In this document: positions 27,371 through 38,321 of the stretch, piece after piece
Position numbering within the stretch: position 1 is the stretch's first letter
How the letters are laid out: each line of letters opens with the position of its first letter
Assembly: GCF_026151205.1 (NCBI RefSeq)
Contig: NC_087083.1
Coordinates: 13,450,944-13,514,943 of the forward strand
Source of the DNA: Bolinopsis microptera
Taxonomy: Eukaryota > Ctenophora > Tentaculata > Lobata > Bolinopsidae
DNA length: 64,000 nucleotides
Direction of reading: 5' to 3'
The notes under the pieces: generated by a model
What the model saw: only the letters and a program-made list of their open reading frames with translations
The model's database searches: none
Told to the model about the DNA's origin: nothing
Made by a program: the position numbers and the translations under genes

Positions 27371-29180
27371 GATGGCTGAACCTCTATTCACGTGTGTGCT
27401 AATAGGGGGGTTCTATTCGGCGAGTGACCAGTGGGCCATTACTAAGGGTATTTATACTGGCAGATCATTTTATTACTGGACCTCTGCCAGGAAATAAAGC
27501 ATGAGCTGTAACCTGCTCTGTCATACTGTAATTTTGGAACACATCGTGGACGGTTGGGGGCCAATGTTTTGGCAATCTGCCATTTTATGAGAGTCATTAT
27601 TGGACAAGCTGGTAGCTGGCCATGTAATGTGGCCGATTGAAGCAATATATCAGGTATTCTGGTATTCTGGTTATTAAATACTAGACTTAGAGAAAAACGA
27701 TAATTTTACATTATCCCGGTGACATTTACTGTCCAATAATAGGCTTTTCAGTATTGTATATGATGTCTATACAGTAATATACCAGATATAGGGCAACATG
27801 AAATAAGTGATAAGGCACGGTCGCGATTGTTAAGACAATAAACTACTCACTAATCAGATAATTAATGTTTGATCATCAAGTTTTGTTGGTGTCATCTATA
27901 ATTAGTGGGCTATCAGATCTATTTATAGTTCTGAGCTAATTCAATGGCTGTCCGCTGCAGATCTAAAGACTGATTGTAATAATGGTATTACACGTGTTGT
28001 TGTGTCATTCAAGGTATTTGTAGATAACTTGTAACTTAGTGAATGAATAACATTTAAAGTATGTAACTGTATAGTAAGAAAGTGTGTGCTGGGCTATATG
28101 ATAAAGAAACAGGTTCTTTTGGCGGGTAAAATATCTTTATTGTTGTATAATCGCATAGTAACCATGGTAACATAACTGCAACATTTAAGCTTAAAGCGAT
28201 GAACATTTTCAAACATAAATCTGAAACTGTCGTTTCAGATGTTGACAAACATACACATCCCCAATCTGACGATAAGTTCAATAAAAACCACACTGCGTAA
28301 TGTGGTAATGGGATATAACCTGCTTGTTGACACGGTGAATATAATAGATAATAACCACTATAATAACCACTTTAATCATCTTAGTTCACGCATTACAACA
28401 CTTTGAAGCTAATCCTCTCACCCTCAACTACAATATGCATTGAAAACACTGAGAAAGTGATCGTCTACACTCGATTGGCGCCATTCTGACTTTTTTGTAT
28501 AACTTGTCTTTAGGCCCGGTCAGTCAACAACCAACCAGATCGTGAGGTCAGAAACACGTGATAACCCTGCCCCAATGAGCTTGCTTGGATTCCGGCCCAC
28601 TAACTGACGCGTGACGATACTTTTCCCGTGTTTTAAAGCTGGCCACTGACCGGTACATGTGATAATCGCAAAATATGTAAACACAAGAGAAAACATGTTG
28701 ATGTTATTCAAGTTTTACTTTTATTATGTACACTATCGTTCCGGATCTATTTCGGGTTCAGTTTTACGGTAGATCGGGAATTGTTAATATTACTATTAGT
28801 ATTACCGTGAATAACAGCAATAGAACCAACAGAGAACTTTTGAAGAAGGTGTACAATAATGATGAGCTATTTATCGTCCTGTATTTTGTATTATGCCAGC
28901 TGTCACGTGACCAACTTCAACTTATTTCGAAGGTGGCTCCGACGAATATCTCAAAACCCTTAAAAGTTTATATTTATAAATGTTCATGAATATTAAACAA
29001 AATACCTTTTTGGAGGACTTCGCCGCTTCGACGCGCCGCGCGAACTAGCATTCTTCTTCGATCTCGATGGGTTGACATAGTCAATCAAAATACCTTCCAA
29101 ACCCTTGAACAGCTTCGCATACGCTCCTCAACTGATCCATTGATCATTGACATGACCCTCATCACACTTTTATTGTCATA
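27371..29180. other. Non-coding stretch
   Basis: No recognisable gene. An 87-codon ORF near 28,726-28,989 has no identifiable motif and is not supported as a gene. Three CACGTG sites occur (about 27,391, 27,992 and 28,555), plus GTCACGTGAC near 28,903. Confidence 0.4.
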
Positions 29181-29283
29181 GTCATACGTTGTATGACCCG
29201 CCGCGCACGAGTGCGCGGCTCCCCCTGTATTGTCAGGACTATAGTGAAACGACCGTGGTATGGGGGTCACAACGTGATACAAC
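29181..29283. mobile_element. 103-bp foldback element, copy 1
   Basis: It begins with the hairpin GTCATACGTTGTATGAC, contains the GC hairpin CCGCGCACGAGTGCGCGG, and ends in GATACAAC. A second 103-bp copy lies at 55,380-55,482 with the ends conserved and the middle diverged, as expected for a dispersed foldback MITE. Confidence 0.65.
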
Positions 29284-29401
29284 ACTTTTATTGACAATGT
29301 ACAACCTTACCTATTGCTTATGATTAATTATGAATATGAAGACTGATAGTGATTATATACTAAATACATGTAATGTTTCAAATCTTGCTGTAGAACCTAT
29401 A

Positions 29402-29541
29402 TTTACCTGATAGTGGTATGGGGACCTCAGGCTATCATGTTCATAAACATATGAATGGAGATTCGGTTAACCGAATCTCTGACTCTATTCATATGTTTAT
29501 CATTATTATAAACATGATAGCCTGAGGTCCCCAGGTAAAGA
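29402..29541. mobile_element. Foldback MITE (GGGGACCTCAGGC ends)
   Basis: Near-perfect inverted repeats of about 50 bp face each other; the left terminus has a 10-bp insertion relative to the right. The core is the palindrome GATTCGGTTAACCGAATC. One terminus of the same family occurs alone at 40,669-40,715. Confidence 0.75.
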
Positions 29542-29811
29542 GTTTTGTTGAATTTAGAGGAAGTGGAAACGGAGATGTAATTCTGATCATAGTCTCCAGT
29601 CTCGTGCATTAGTATTACTGTAAGTTTACAGCAAACGACCGTGGCCGTGTCAAGTGCGGCCTCTGTAGTCTGTGGTGAAATTTAGAATTGAGTAAATATG
29701 AAATAATATCGAGCCCATCGGATATTGCATACTTCAAGGTTTTGAAATGGAACTCTCACATCTCACCAACACATTATTCCTCATGATATATGATAACAGC
29801 AGCTGATTTGG

Positions 29812-30014
29812 TTGTAAGTTTACAACCTACCAGGACGCGCGCCGAGTTGGACTCGTCGACGGTCCTGGAACAAATATTTTACGAGTATCACCCGTTAACT
29901 GATTTGGTCACGTGTATTGGTTTAACGGGTGATACTCGTAAAATATCTGTTTCATATATTGGACCGTCGACGAGTCCAACTCGGCGCGCGTCCTGGTAGG
30001 TTGTAAACCTACAA
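29812..30014. mobile_element. Palindromic MITE, copy 1 (complete)
   Basis: A 203-bp element with inverted arms of about 88 bp. Each arm holds, in order, a terminal hairpin (about GTAGGTTTACAACCTAC), a GC-rich block with GGCGCGCG and GTCGAC, and a TTTTACGAGTATCACCCGTT block. A 22-bp unique centre contains GTCACGTG. No coding capacity. Confidence 0.8.
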
Positions 30015-30420
30015 TGAACATGGTACTCGCTATTTTAAGATCGGTAAAAATAATTTTCCCTTTCTATCAAGTTAAAGTCAGGACTCTGATGATAGCAATA
30101 ACTCTAATCGTCGGCTTCTTAGTTACATTGGCTGCAATAGATGTTTGGTATGTTGTCGCTGTTAAATAAGTTGAATATGAAGGTTTCCCCTGGTTCATGG
30201 TTCTCTTGTAGGTTTACAACCTACTAGGACGCGCGCCGAGTTGGACTCGTCGACGGTATATGGAACAGATATGGAACAGATATTTTACGAGTATCACCCG
30301 TTAATGGTTCTCTGGATGAATGTCACGATTAGTTTTGTTGGTCATAATTTAGTGTTTAGTAGATTTACTTGTTATGATGTTCAATGTGGATATTTCGTGG
30401 GATAATCTGGGGGAAACTGA

Positions 30421-30641
30421 TTGTAGGTTTACAACCTACCAGGACGCGCGCCGAGTTGGACTCGTCGACGGTCCAATAAATGGAACAGATATTTTACGAG
30501 TATCACCCGTTAAGAAACTGAACATTGTCTTGCAGGGTTGCTGTATCTTAACGGGTGATACTCGTATAAGATCTGTTCCATATATTAGGACCGTCGACGA
30601 GTCCGATTCGGCGCGCGTCCTGGTAGGTTGTAAACCTACAA
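30421..30641. mobile_element. Palindromic MITE, copy 3 (complete)
   Basis: A 221-bp element with both arms of the family and a 33-bp unrelated centre. It is positioned inside the arms of copy 2. Confidence 0.8.
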
Positions 30642-30718
30642 GCTGTATTTAATATAAAACCCCAGTCGCGATTGTTCTGATTTGCCTCGTGATCCAATTT
30701 ATTGTCACACGGCAGAGT

Positions 30719-30836
30719 ACACGTGCACGTGACCCCGACCACCCTGTGCACGTGGCCCGACCACCCTGTGCACGTGACCCCGACCACCCTGTGCACGTGA
30801 CCCCGACACCCTGTGCACGTGACCCCGACCACCCTG
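30719..30836. repeat. 23-bp E-box minisatellite
   Basis: Five tandem copies of a 23-bp unit GTGCACGTGACCCCGACCACCCT, with one-base deletions in some. Each copy has a CACGTG, and there are six in all counting an overlapping pair at the left edge. Confidence 0.9.
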
Positions 30837-31414
30837 TGGTTGTTGATTAGTCACATGTAAAATGTTAACGGGTGATACTCGTAAAATATCTGTTCCATAT
30901 ATCGTCGACGAGTCCAACTCGGCGCGCGTCCTAGTAGGCTGTAAACCTACAAGTAAAATGTAAATACTTAATACCACCGTTTCTATCCTCACGACTGTCT
31001 TCGTAGTTTGTAACTCAGGAATATCACTTCTGCAGATCTTCAATCAGCTTCTTGAAAATACGTTTGCCGAGTCAGTTTTCGTGTTGATGATTTGTGCGTG
31101 ACATTGATTTACGATGTCAATCCTTCCCAGCTCGGCGAGGCCCAGTGGTACATCTCCCCGATCTACGGAAGGTTGCGAGAAGATGCGCGACCCAGTAGTG
31201 CATCGCGGTACAATACATGACATTACCTCTACTTTACTCACTTCTAACAGTAACACCGCTCTTTATATTAGCTAGAAGTAAAGAGTTGAAGGGAATCAGA
31301 GGGACAGACGGATATATATAATAACATCTATAAACAAAAGAGCACCTAAAGAGGCTCAGCAAAGTACTGGCCTATTTCATATTTGCGCTTTCGAAGACTC
31401 CTTCGTTCAATATG

Positions 31415-31641
31415 TTGTAGGTTTACAACCTACCAGGACGCGCGCCGAGTTGGACTCGTTGACGGTTTAATATATGGAACAGATATTTTACTTGACCATT
31501 GTTAATGATCTGGCCCGGCGCGCGCTACTTCGTAGCACTTGCCATCGGGCCTAACATTTCGAGAAGAAAACGGCGCGCGCTACTTCGAAGAAATTTAGGC
31601 GAGTAACATCCGTCAAATATTTTACGAGTATCACCCGTTAA
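31415..31641. mobile_element. Palindromic MITE arm with insertion, copy 5
   Basis: A left arm of the family starts at 31,415, is interrupted after ATATTTTAC (about 31,487) by about 125 bp containing two GGCGCGCGCTACTTCG blocks, and resumes at about 31,613 to end at the usual GTTAA. The duplicated ATATTTTAC at the junctions marks the insertion. It abuts the 3' end of the LINE fragment. Confidence 0.65.
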
Positions 31642-33250
31642 TCAATATGTCTCAAAGTAAATAAACTCCTCCATCCTATTCTATCTCTCGCCAAGTTCAC
31701 TAAGTTGGTAAAATCATCTTCATTTTTCAAATAAATTTGTCTCTTAAATAGGTCCTTTTTCACAATAATATCATACAAATTAGTCTTGTGTCTACCCCGG
31801 TGATCGACCGGGATCCCGGCCCCGGCCCCGGATACGGCCGGGATTTGTGTTTTCCCCCGGCCCCGGCAAATGGCAAAACAATTTTCAAAATCCCGGCCCC
31901 GGCCCCGGCCAGAGGCCCCCAATCCCGGCCCCGGCTTTTTGTCAATTTTTGCCGGGATTTTGCCGGAATTTCTCGTATTTTCTGCCTCAATTTAAACCAA
32001 TAGATTATCAGAATTTATCTTGATTTTTAGACTTAAATTAAACACAACATTTTCGGTAACATGAGATCGAGTAAAAAATATAAATACGCGGACTTGACAT
32101 TATTCCAGTTTGATATTCAGAAAATTTCAACTTTGAATTTACAAAGAATGTAAAATATTAATGTTGATTAAAAAAGTTCGAGGTTGATTAAAAAGTTCGA
32201 GTAAAGTCATGTGTTCGTGTACCGTTTTCTTTCATATAACTAGTACAAACGTCAAACAATTTAGTTCACTGTTCAGGAGCAAAAAACAGCAGAGCGTGAG
32301 GCCGACTCAATGCAGATGATGATGATGATAGTCATCAGATCACAGATGACTACTCTTTTCCGGTGTCAGCTTCAGTGTCCGAAATATCTATGTCCGGCTA
32401 CAAGAAAGCCTTTCTGAGTTACATTTAACTATTAAAGAGAAATAATCGTTCCTCATCCTTTAAAAATTGTGTAGCTGCCTTCTAGGTTGACCTTGAAGCT
32501 AGCTCACATTGATACGAGTTTCCGGCAAGGTTGTTAAATACGTATTAGGAGGGAATACGTATTGGAATACGAATACGTATTAATCCTCGAAAATTGACGT
32601 ATTACGAAAAGGTGGCGCTCAGCTGTAATGTTTAATTTTGACAAATCAGCGTATTACGGCGTATTATGGCGTATTCGTGGACGTATTTAACAATCCATAG
32701 AAATTACCGTATTACGGCGTATTACGACGTATTTTTTATTAGAACCGAATACGTCGTATTATTTCACGAAAATTTGACGTATTTTCAAAAATTTTCAAAA
32801 TTAGATTAAATAAAATCCCGGCTCCGGCCCCGGCCCCGGCATATTTTAGCCAATCCCGGCCCCGGCCCCGGCCTTGGCTGTTGGCGACATTTCAAAATCC
32901 CGGTTAATCCCGGCCCCGGCTGATTCAACTTGGTCCCGGCCCCAGCCCCGGCCCCAGCCCCGGCCCCGGCCCCGGCCCCGGCTAAATTTCGTCCCCGGTC
33001 GATCCCTGGTCTACCCACTCGTCCCTTTAGCGTTTGACATCCTAGTGTAGCAAATAACAGAGACTGGTAGGCAGGCGTGTCGTTGTCACTGCGTAGAACA
33101 TGACCTAGCATTGTCCACCGTGCCTTTTCCACTCTCTCGGAAAGGGGCCTGGTCTGGGTACGAGCGTAGAGGGCCTTGTTAGATATTGAGCTAGGCCAAT
33201 AGATGTGTAGGATGCGCTTGAGGTGCATTCTCTGAACAACATATACAGAC
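31642..33250 (-). mobile_element. LINE C fragment (3' end), interrupted
   Basis: The minus strand encodes the C-terminal region of a non-LTR retrotransposon polyprotein: LNI/LHIYWP, RWxxLGHxLRSD, KGRVGR and a terminal ARDRxxWRSLF-like segment. The same order occurs in LINE A of the 41-47 kb nest, so both belong to one family. The coding sequence is split by a hAT-type element at 31,798-33,008; joining at the duplicated GTCTACCC restores the reading frame without a shift. No reverse-transcriptase catalytic motifs remain, so the copy is 5'-truncated and dead. Confidence 0.75.
31798..33008. mobile_element. Non-autonomous hAT-type element in LINE C
   Basis: A 1,211-bp insertion flanked by a perfect 8-bp direct repeat GTCTACCC (31,790-31,797 and 33,009-33,016). 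Termini are CAGGGATCGACCGGGG on one side and CGGTGATCGACCGGG on the other. Tandem CCCCGG units fill the subterminal regions (31,800-31,930 and 32,815-33,000), and degenerate GTATTACG repeats fill 32,530-32,775. An 8-bp duplication with CAG-type ends is characteristic of hAT transposons. No transposase gene was found. Confidence 0.75.
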
Positions 33251-35097
33251 TATTGAACATGCTGAACATGCTGGTAACGGCTACGGTGAGGAGAGGAGGT
33301 GGTTAAAAATTGGCAAAAGAATTGAGAATGGTAACGTAATATTTGAACGAACCCTACAGTCTACACTATACTGCATTATATTAATGATTAATGATTTATA
33401 CCGTGCTGTTAACGGTTGACGAATGACCGTAATAAAAAGTACTCACTGTTAAGTGTTTGACCTATATTGTGTAATGTGTTTTATTTCATGAATATGGAAT
33501 AGAAACGTGTAACTGTAGTGTGTACGTGTTAATAACCAGGCTGCAGCTCAGTCAGGTGATTTGTTCTATGTAACTTTATAACTCTGTAAGTTGTTCCTCA
33601 TGAAGAGTAGGAAGTACTTTCATAATAATTATACCGGCCGTGTTGTTAACCTTTGTTACTGTAAGTGGAACTTACACTGTGACTCATTGCAGAGTATTGG
33701 TTTACATATTGTTAAGGGTGTCTTTAAGTCTAACCTTGTAGCTGATTTAGTAGGAGCGGAACATTGGACAATGATCATTGCTGAAATTGTCTGTGTATAT
33801 TGTCTGGATATTTTTACTCCTTATTGCAGTGTAAGAGCTAAGAAGGATACGACTAATTACTAAGTGTGCATTTATAGTATAGAACATTTGGTACGTTGGC
33901 AGGTGCCAGGTAGTCTTTTACAGTTTCTATAGAGTTGAAACGTTTAATTGATACGTTTAGTTGATACACCCTTCAAAAGCAAGAGCCACTTTGGTCCACT
34001 TGCTGTGAGGTGTCTCAGCTACATGGGTTGGGGGTCCCCCCTTTTTTTTTCTTTTTTTGTTGTTGAAACGTTTAAAATGAGTTGTGTCTGCTGTGGGTCG
34101 TACCAACGTATGAACGTGAAAATGGTATCACGACGATCTATTATAATACTGTGACATGACTACAGTGTGAGTTATAAGTATCAAGTGCGCCAGTTTTTTC
34201 TCTTAAAACTTTAATTTTTACACTTACAGTAAAATAAACGACTTTTCCTTCATGGATTCAGGAAAACCAAACGCTCATCTCTTTAATTGTTTACGTTTTT
34301 GGGTCATTAATTTTACTTTGGTTTACAAATTTCTCTTCTGTGAGATTATCTACGCACTTATATTTGCAGTTATAAGTTAACCATTTGCAGTTGTTAAGTT
34401 AACTGCACCACTATCAGATACCTGGCACTTACCTTTCATAGTTTCATAGTGCGCCAGACATAACTCATGAAGTTATAACTTCATTATTATTAACTTCATA
34501 TTAAACCTAACCTGCTGATCAGCTGATGATTAATTGAAAAGTAGGCCTGTGGCAGCTATCTACTTGTAATACAATACTTAGATACAGCCCAGCCAATGAG
34601 GGACCGTCTTGTGGTCACGGGGCCAGCTGCTCGGTCAATGAGAGGCAGTTCTGACGATAATCCTTATCAGCAAAGTATCAGTATATTAGATAACAGGTCG
34701 AAATCAGGCTATATACCTTGCCTTTGCTTGCTTACTTGTGCAGCTACAATTCACTTTCAGTTTCTACGTAATGTCGAGCCATTCTCGCCAGGCATCTTTA
34801 ATCTTTATTCATATTTCTTGGTTACTATTGGTTACTATTGGTTATCATTGGTTACTATTGGTTACTATTGGTTACTATTGGTTACTATTGGTTACTATTT
34901 CTTGGTTACTACATGAACATGGGAAACTGGTATTTGTTTAGTATCTTCAGTTCAGTAGCCGAGCTTTTCTTATTCCAAATCTTCTCAAATCAGATTAACT
35001 GGGGTTATGCTAAGTTTCCTATAACTGATAATTTATCGTATACAATTACAGGGTGATCATCTTTTTTTGCTCTTATGAGTGGGTCAATCATTTATTT
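33251..35097. other. Non-coding stretch
   Basis: No gene recognised; the 90-codon ORF at 33,591-33,863 has no identifiable motif. A 10-bp minisatellite lies at 34,817-34,907. Confidence 0.4.
34817..34907. repeat. 10-bp minisatellite (GGTTACTATT)
   Basis: About nine tandem copies of GGTTACTATT, one with a TATCATT variant. Confidence 0.9.
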
Positions 35098-35300
35098 TTA
35101 ATTGTAGTTGACGAAGTGAGAGTCTCCACTCAGTGTGTTAAAACATAATTCTTTGTCGACGTTTCGGCTACATGCCTTTGTCATAAACAGGACGTATTGA
35201 AAACTTACATAGCTCAATAAATGTAATAGATTTGTAGTGTTGTAATTAGTTTTAAACTAACACACTGAGTGGAGACTCTCACTTCGTCAACTACAATTAA
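35098..35300. mobile_element. MITE with perfect 43-bp inverted repeats
   Basis: The left arm 35,098-35,140 and right arm 35,258-35,300 are perfect reverse complements over 43 bp and are bounded on both sides by TTAA. The TTAA boundary suggests piggyBac-type targeting, though the arms do not start with CCC. The core contains GTCGACGTTTCGGC. A fragment of the right inner region occurs inverted at 9,495-9,542. Confidence 0.85.
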
Positions 35301-36063
35301 CAAGAATTGCGCCCGTTGTTTCGTTTTGGCGGACGCTAGATTTCCATTTCACTATAACTATTAATATAAGCTCTAATCAGCTCACCTTATAATAATAATA
35401 TTGAAACATCAGTAGACTACGCGTGCCACATTCAAGTTGGGCTTATTACAAAATACTATACATTACTAGTATACATTAAAATACGCTCGTGCCGCGCATT
35501 CATTGACCACAGACTAGCTATACACCACATCTCCGCAAGCAATCCCCGTGCGCGTGCGCGCGGCAAGTTGACATGGTAACGAACGGAAGCAAGCAAGTAA
35601 GGAACACGACATATATTTGACCCACCTACCGCTATCTCCAAAATCCACGTTTTTCTGCAAAAACGTCCATTCGTAACCTTTCACTATTGCCTTTTTTCAA
35701 AAGGGTGAAAAGGAAAAAATAAGTTACAGGGTGAGTTGAAAATAGTGTGTAGAAAGTAAAAATCGATAATATTTTTTATGAAGGAGCAAATTTTGTACTT
35801 GTGCTAATCTTCATTTATTCTATGAACCGTTTTGTTGGGTTTAGCGGGAGAGAAACGCAAGGACATATTGTTATCTACACAACCGCGATTATATCTTCCT
35901 CAAGAAATATTTCCCTGTGTTTGACAATACTGTTGGAATGGCTCTTAAGTTAATGTAAAGCAGAAAAGTCACCCTAATAACACAAGTCCCTCGTTTAGAT
36001 ACATGAGTATATCTGATTCTTCACAATTAATAATTATAATTAATTTATAAAACTGATTTTAGA

Positions 36064-38321
36064 ATGAGAGTAGCAGGAGTATTCGTGGTACTAGTTGCCA
36101 TGGCAACAGCAGTTGATCTGAGCCACAAGGACTGCGGTAGTTCGGCCACTGTTACCAAGGTTTTTAGTGATGACTGTGCCGATGCTGTCTGCAAACTTAA
36201 GAAAGGTTAGAAATTATCATTATAACCATGCTATAACCATGTCATAACCATGTCATAACCATGCTATAACCATGTCATAACCATGTCATAACCATGTCAT
36301 AACCATGCTATAACCATGTCATAACCATGCCACAACCATGCCATAACCATGCCATAACCATGTCACAACCATGTCATAACCATGTCATAACCATGCCATA
36401 ACCATGTCACAACCATGTCATAATCATGTCATAACCTGCCATAACCATGCCATAACCATACCATAACCATGCCATAACCATGCTATAACCATGTCATAAC
36501 CATGTCATAACCATGCCATAACCATGTCATAACCATGTCATAACCTGCCATAACCATGCTATAACCATGTCATAACCATGTCATAACCATGTCATAACCA
36601 TGCTATAACCATACCATAACCATGCCATAACCATGCCATAACCATGTCACAACCATGTCATAACCATGCCATAACCATGCTATAACCATGTCATAACCAT
36701 GTCATAACCATGCCATAACCATGCTATAACCATGTCATAACCATGTCATAACCATGCTATAACCATGTCAAAACCATGCCACAACCATGCCATAACCATA
36801 CCATAACCATGTCTCAACCATGTCATAACCATGTCATAACCATGCCACAACCATGTCACAACCATGTCATAACCATGCCATAACCATGCCATAACCATAC
36901 CATAACCATGCCATAACCATGTCACAACCATGTCATAACCATGCCCTAACCATGCTATAACCATGTCATAACCATGTCATAACCATGCCATAACCACATC
37001 ATAACCATGTTGTGTCGACATTGTTATGGTGTCGGGATTCTATTATATTATGATGAATTTATTTTATAAAATAGTATTGTGTATATTCAGTAATTATCCA
37101 ATTAATTAAACAACAATTAAATTCACTTCTCCCCGCCAGGGAACACTTATCAAATCAACATATCCTTCAAGCCTGCTTCTGATCTGAAAGAACTTAAAGC
37201 ATCTCTTGCTGGAGTGATCGCGGGCATTCCTATCCCGTTCCCTCTCCCTGTATCGTGAGTACATTAGTCAATATTAATAGTTCCCTCTCCCTGTATCGTG
37301 AGTAAATTAGTCAATATTAATAGTTCCCTCTCCCTGTATCGTGAGTAAATTAGTCAATATTAATAGTTCCATCTCCCTGTATCGTGAGTAAATTAGTCAA
37401 TATTAATATATTCAACTGATTAATTTGATTGATTAAACAGAAATACGTTAGTTAACTTACCACTTTTGTAGTTGAAAAGTTTGTTAATTTATAAATACTT
37501 ACAGTTACAGAGAATCGGCTAACCGTCTCCTAAAAACATTTTATCATAACAATAATTATTTTGAGTTAATCAAATGACATTTTAATACCCCTCTCGCAGG
37601 GACGGTTGTGTAGCGTGTGGTGACACGTGTCCCATCGCTTCAGGAGCTGATGTTACCTTCTCTGAGGTATGTGGTAGCGTCTCCCCAGCATGCCTAATTT
37701 TAAAATCAATCTAAAAGATTATGTTTGCTCTTGATTTTCTTAATTTTAAATTTACTTGGCAACCAGTATATTCATCATAATATACAGTAACCAGTATGTT
37801 AAATAACCAGTATATTAAATAACCAGCATATTAAATAATCAGCATATTCATTAACCAGCATATTCATCAGTAACCAACATATTCATTAACCAGCATATTC
37901 ATCAGTAACCAGTATATTCAGTAACCAGCATATTCATCATTAACCAGTATTTTCAATAACCAGCATATTCAGTAACCAGCATATACAGTTACCAGTATAT
38001 TCAGTAACCAGTGCAGCATATTCACTATTCAGTAACCAGTATATTCAGTAACCAGCATATTCAATAACCAGCATATTCAATAACCAGCATATTCAGTAAC
38101 CACAATATTCAGTGACCAGTGCAGCATATTCACTATTCAGTAACCAGTATAATATTCAGTAACCACTAACCAGCATATTATGTAACCATGTTCTCTGGCA
38201 GGCACTGAAAGTGGAACCATCCTACCCCGCACTGAGACTTGTGTCGAGATGGAAGCTTCAGACTGTTGGAGAGGATGACCAGGTGCTATGTGTAGAGATT
38301 CCCGTAGCCATCATCAGCTAA
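36064..38321 (+). CDS. NPC2-like: NPC2-like secreted ML-domain sterol-binding protein
   Basis: Four exons join at GT-AG sites: 36,064-36,205, 37,140-37,254, 37,600-37,666 and 38,202-38,321. They give a 147-residue protein, the usual NPC2 length. Residues 1-16 are a hydrophobic signal peptide (MRVAGVFVVLVAMATA). The rest is one ML domain: a first cysteine at 24, a close pair at 38 and 43, then IPIPFPLP followed by DGC (77-89), cysteines at 92 and 96, and a last cysteine at 138 in VLCVEIPV. NPC2 proteins bind cholesterol or related lipids in the lysosomal lumen or extracellularly and pass them to NPC1; that role is inferred from family. There are seven cysteines rather than the usual six, the extra one lying at 89 or 92. 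Introns 1, 2 and 3 each carry tandem repeats, and intron 2 duplicates the splice donor. A possible ATTAAA poly(A) signal lies near 38,375. Identification is firm at family level; orthology to vertebrate NPC2 is not proven. Confidence 0.92.
36215..37012. repeat. 11-bp minisatellite in NPC2-like intron 1
   Basis: About 72 copies of ATAACCATGTC with GCC, GCT and ACC variants occupy nearly all of intron 1. Open frames in it are artefacts of the period. Confidence 0.95.
37238..37406. repeat. 43-bp tandem repeat duplicating an exon end and splice donor
   Basis: Four copies of a 43-bp unit starting TTCCCTCTCCCTGTATC and followed by GTGAGT. The first copy straddles the exon 2/intron 2 junction at 37,254/37,255, so the intron contains three more copies of the last 17 exon bases with the same donor hexamer. 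Confidence 0.95.
37790..38190. repeat. Degenerate 16-bp repeat in NPC2-like intron 3
   Basis: Many irregular copies of AACCAGCATATTCAGT and variants, ending just before the exon 4 acceptor at 38,201. Confidence 0.85.

Larger units (their letters stand above)
30206..30952. mobile_element. Palindromic MITE, copy 2, split by insertions
   Basis: A left arm at 30,206-30,304 and an inverted right arm at 30,865-30,952 belong to the same family as copy 1. About 560 bp between them contain a complete further copy (30,421-30,641) and an E-box minisatellite (30,719-30,836). Either this is one longer element that received a nested insertion, or two solo arms. Confidence 0.6.

Noticed and set aside
29850-30000. 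Hammerhead-ribozyme-like sequence in the palindromic MITE arms (GACGAGTCCAACTCGG)
   Set aside because: The layout recalls CUGANGA-stem II-GAAA, but the core reads UCGACGA and CGCGCG in place of CUGANGA and CGAAAC, and the flanking GGAC/GTCC would pair with each other, which does not fit stems I and III.
33591-33863. 90-codon ORF as a small host gene
   Set aside because: No homologous motif, signal peptide or splice context; length is near chance for this composition.
35300-36063. Lysosomal CLEAR-type E-boxes controlling the NPC2-like gene
   Set aside because: GTCACGTGAC sites are common elsewhere in the window, but none lies in the 750 bp upstream of the gene.
36746-36964. ORF with MVMAWLWHGYD-type repeats
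   Set aside because: Reading of the 11-bp minisatellite in intron 1 of the NPC2-like gene, antisense to the gene.
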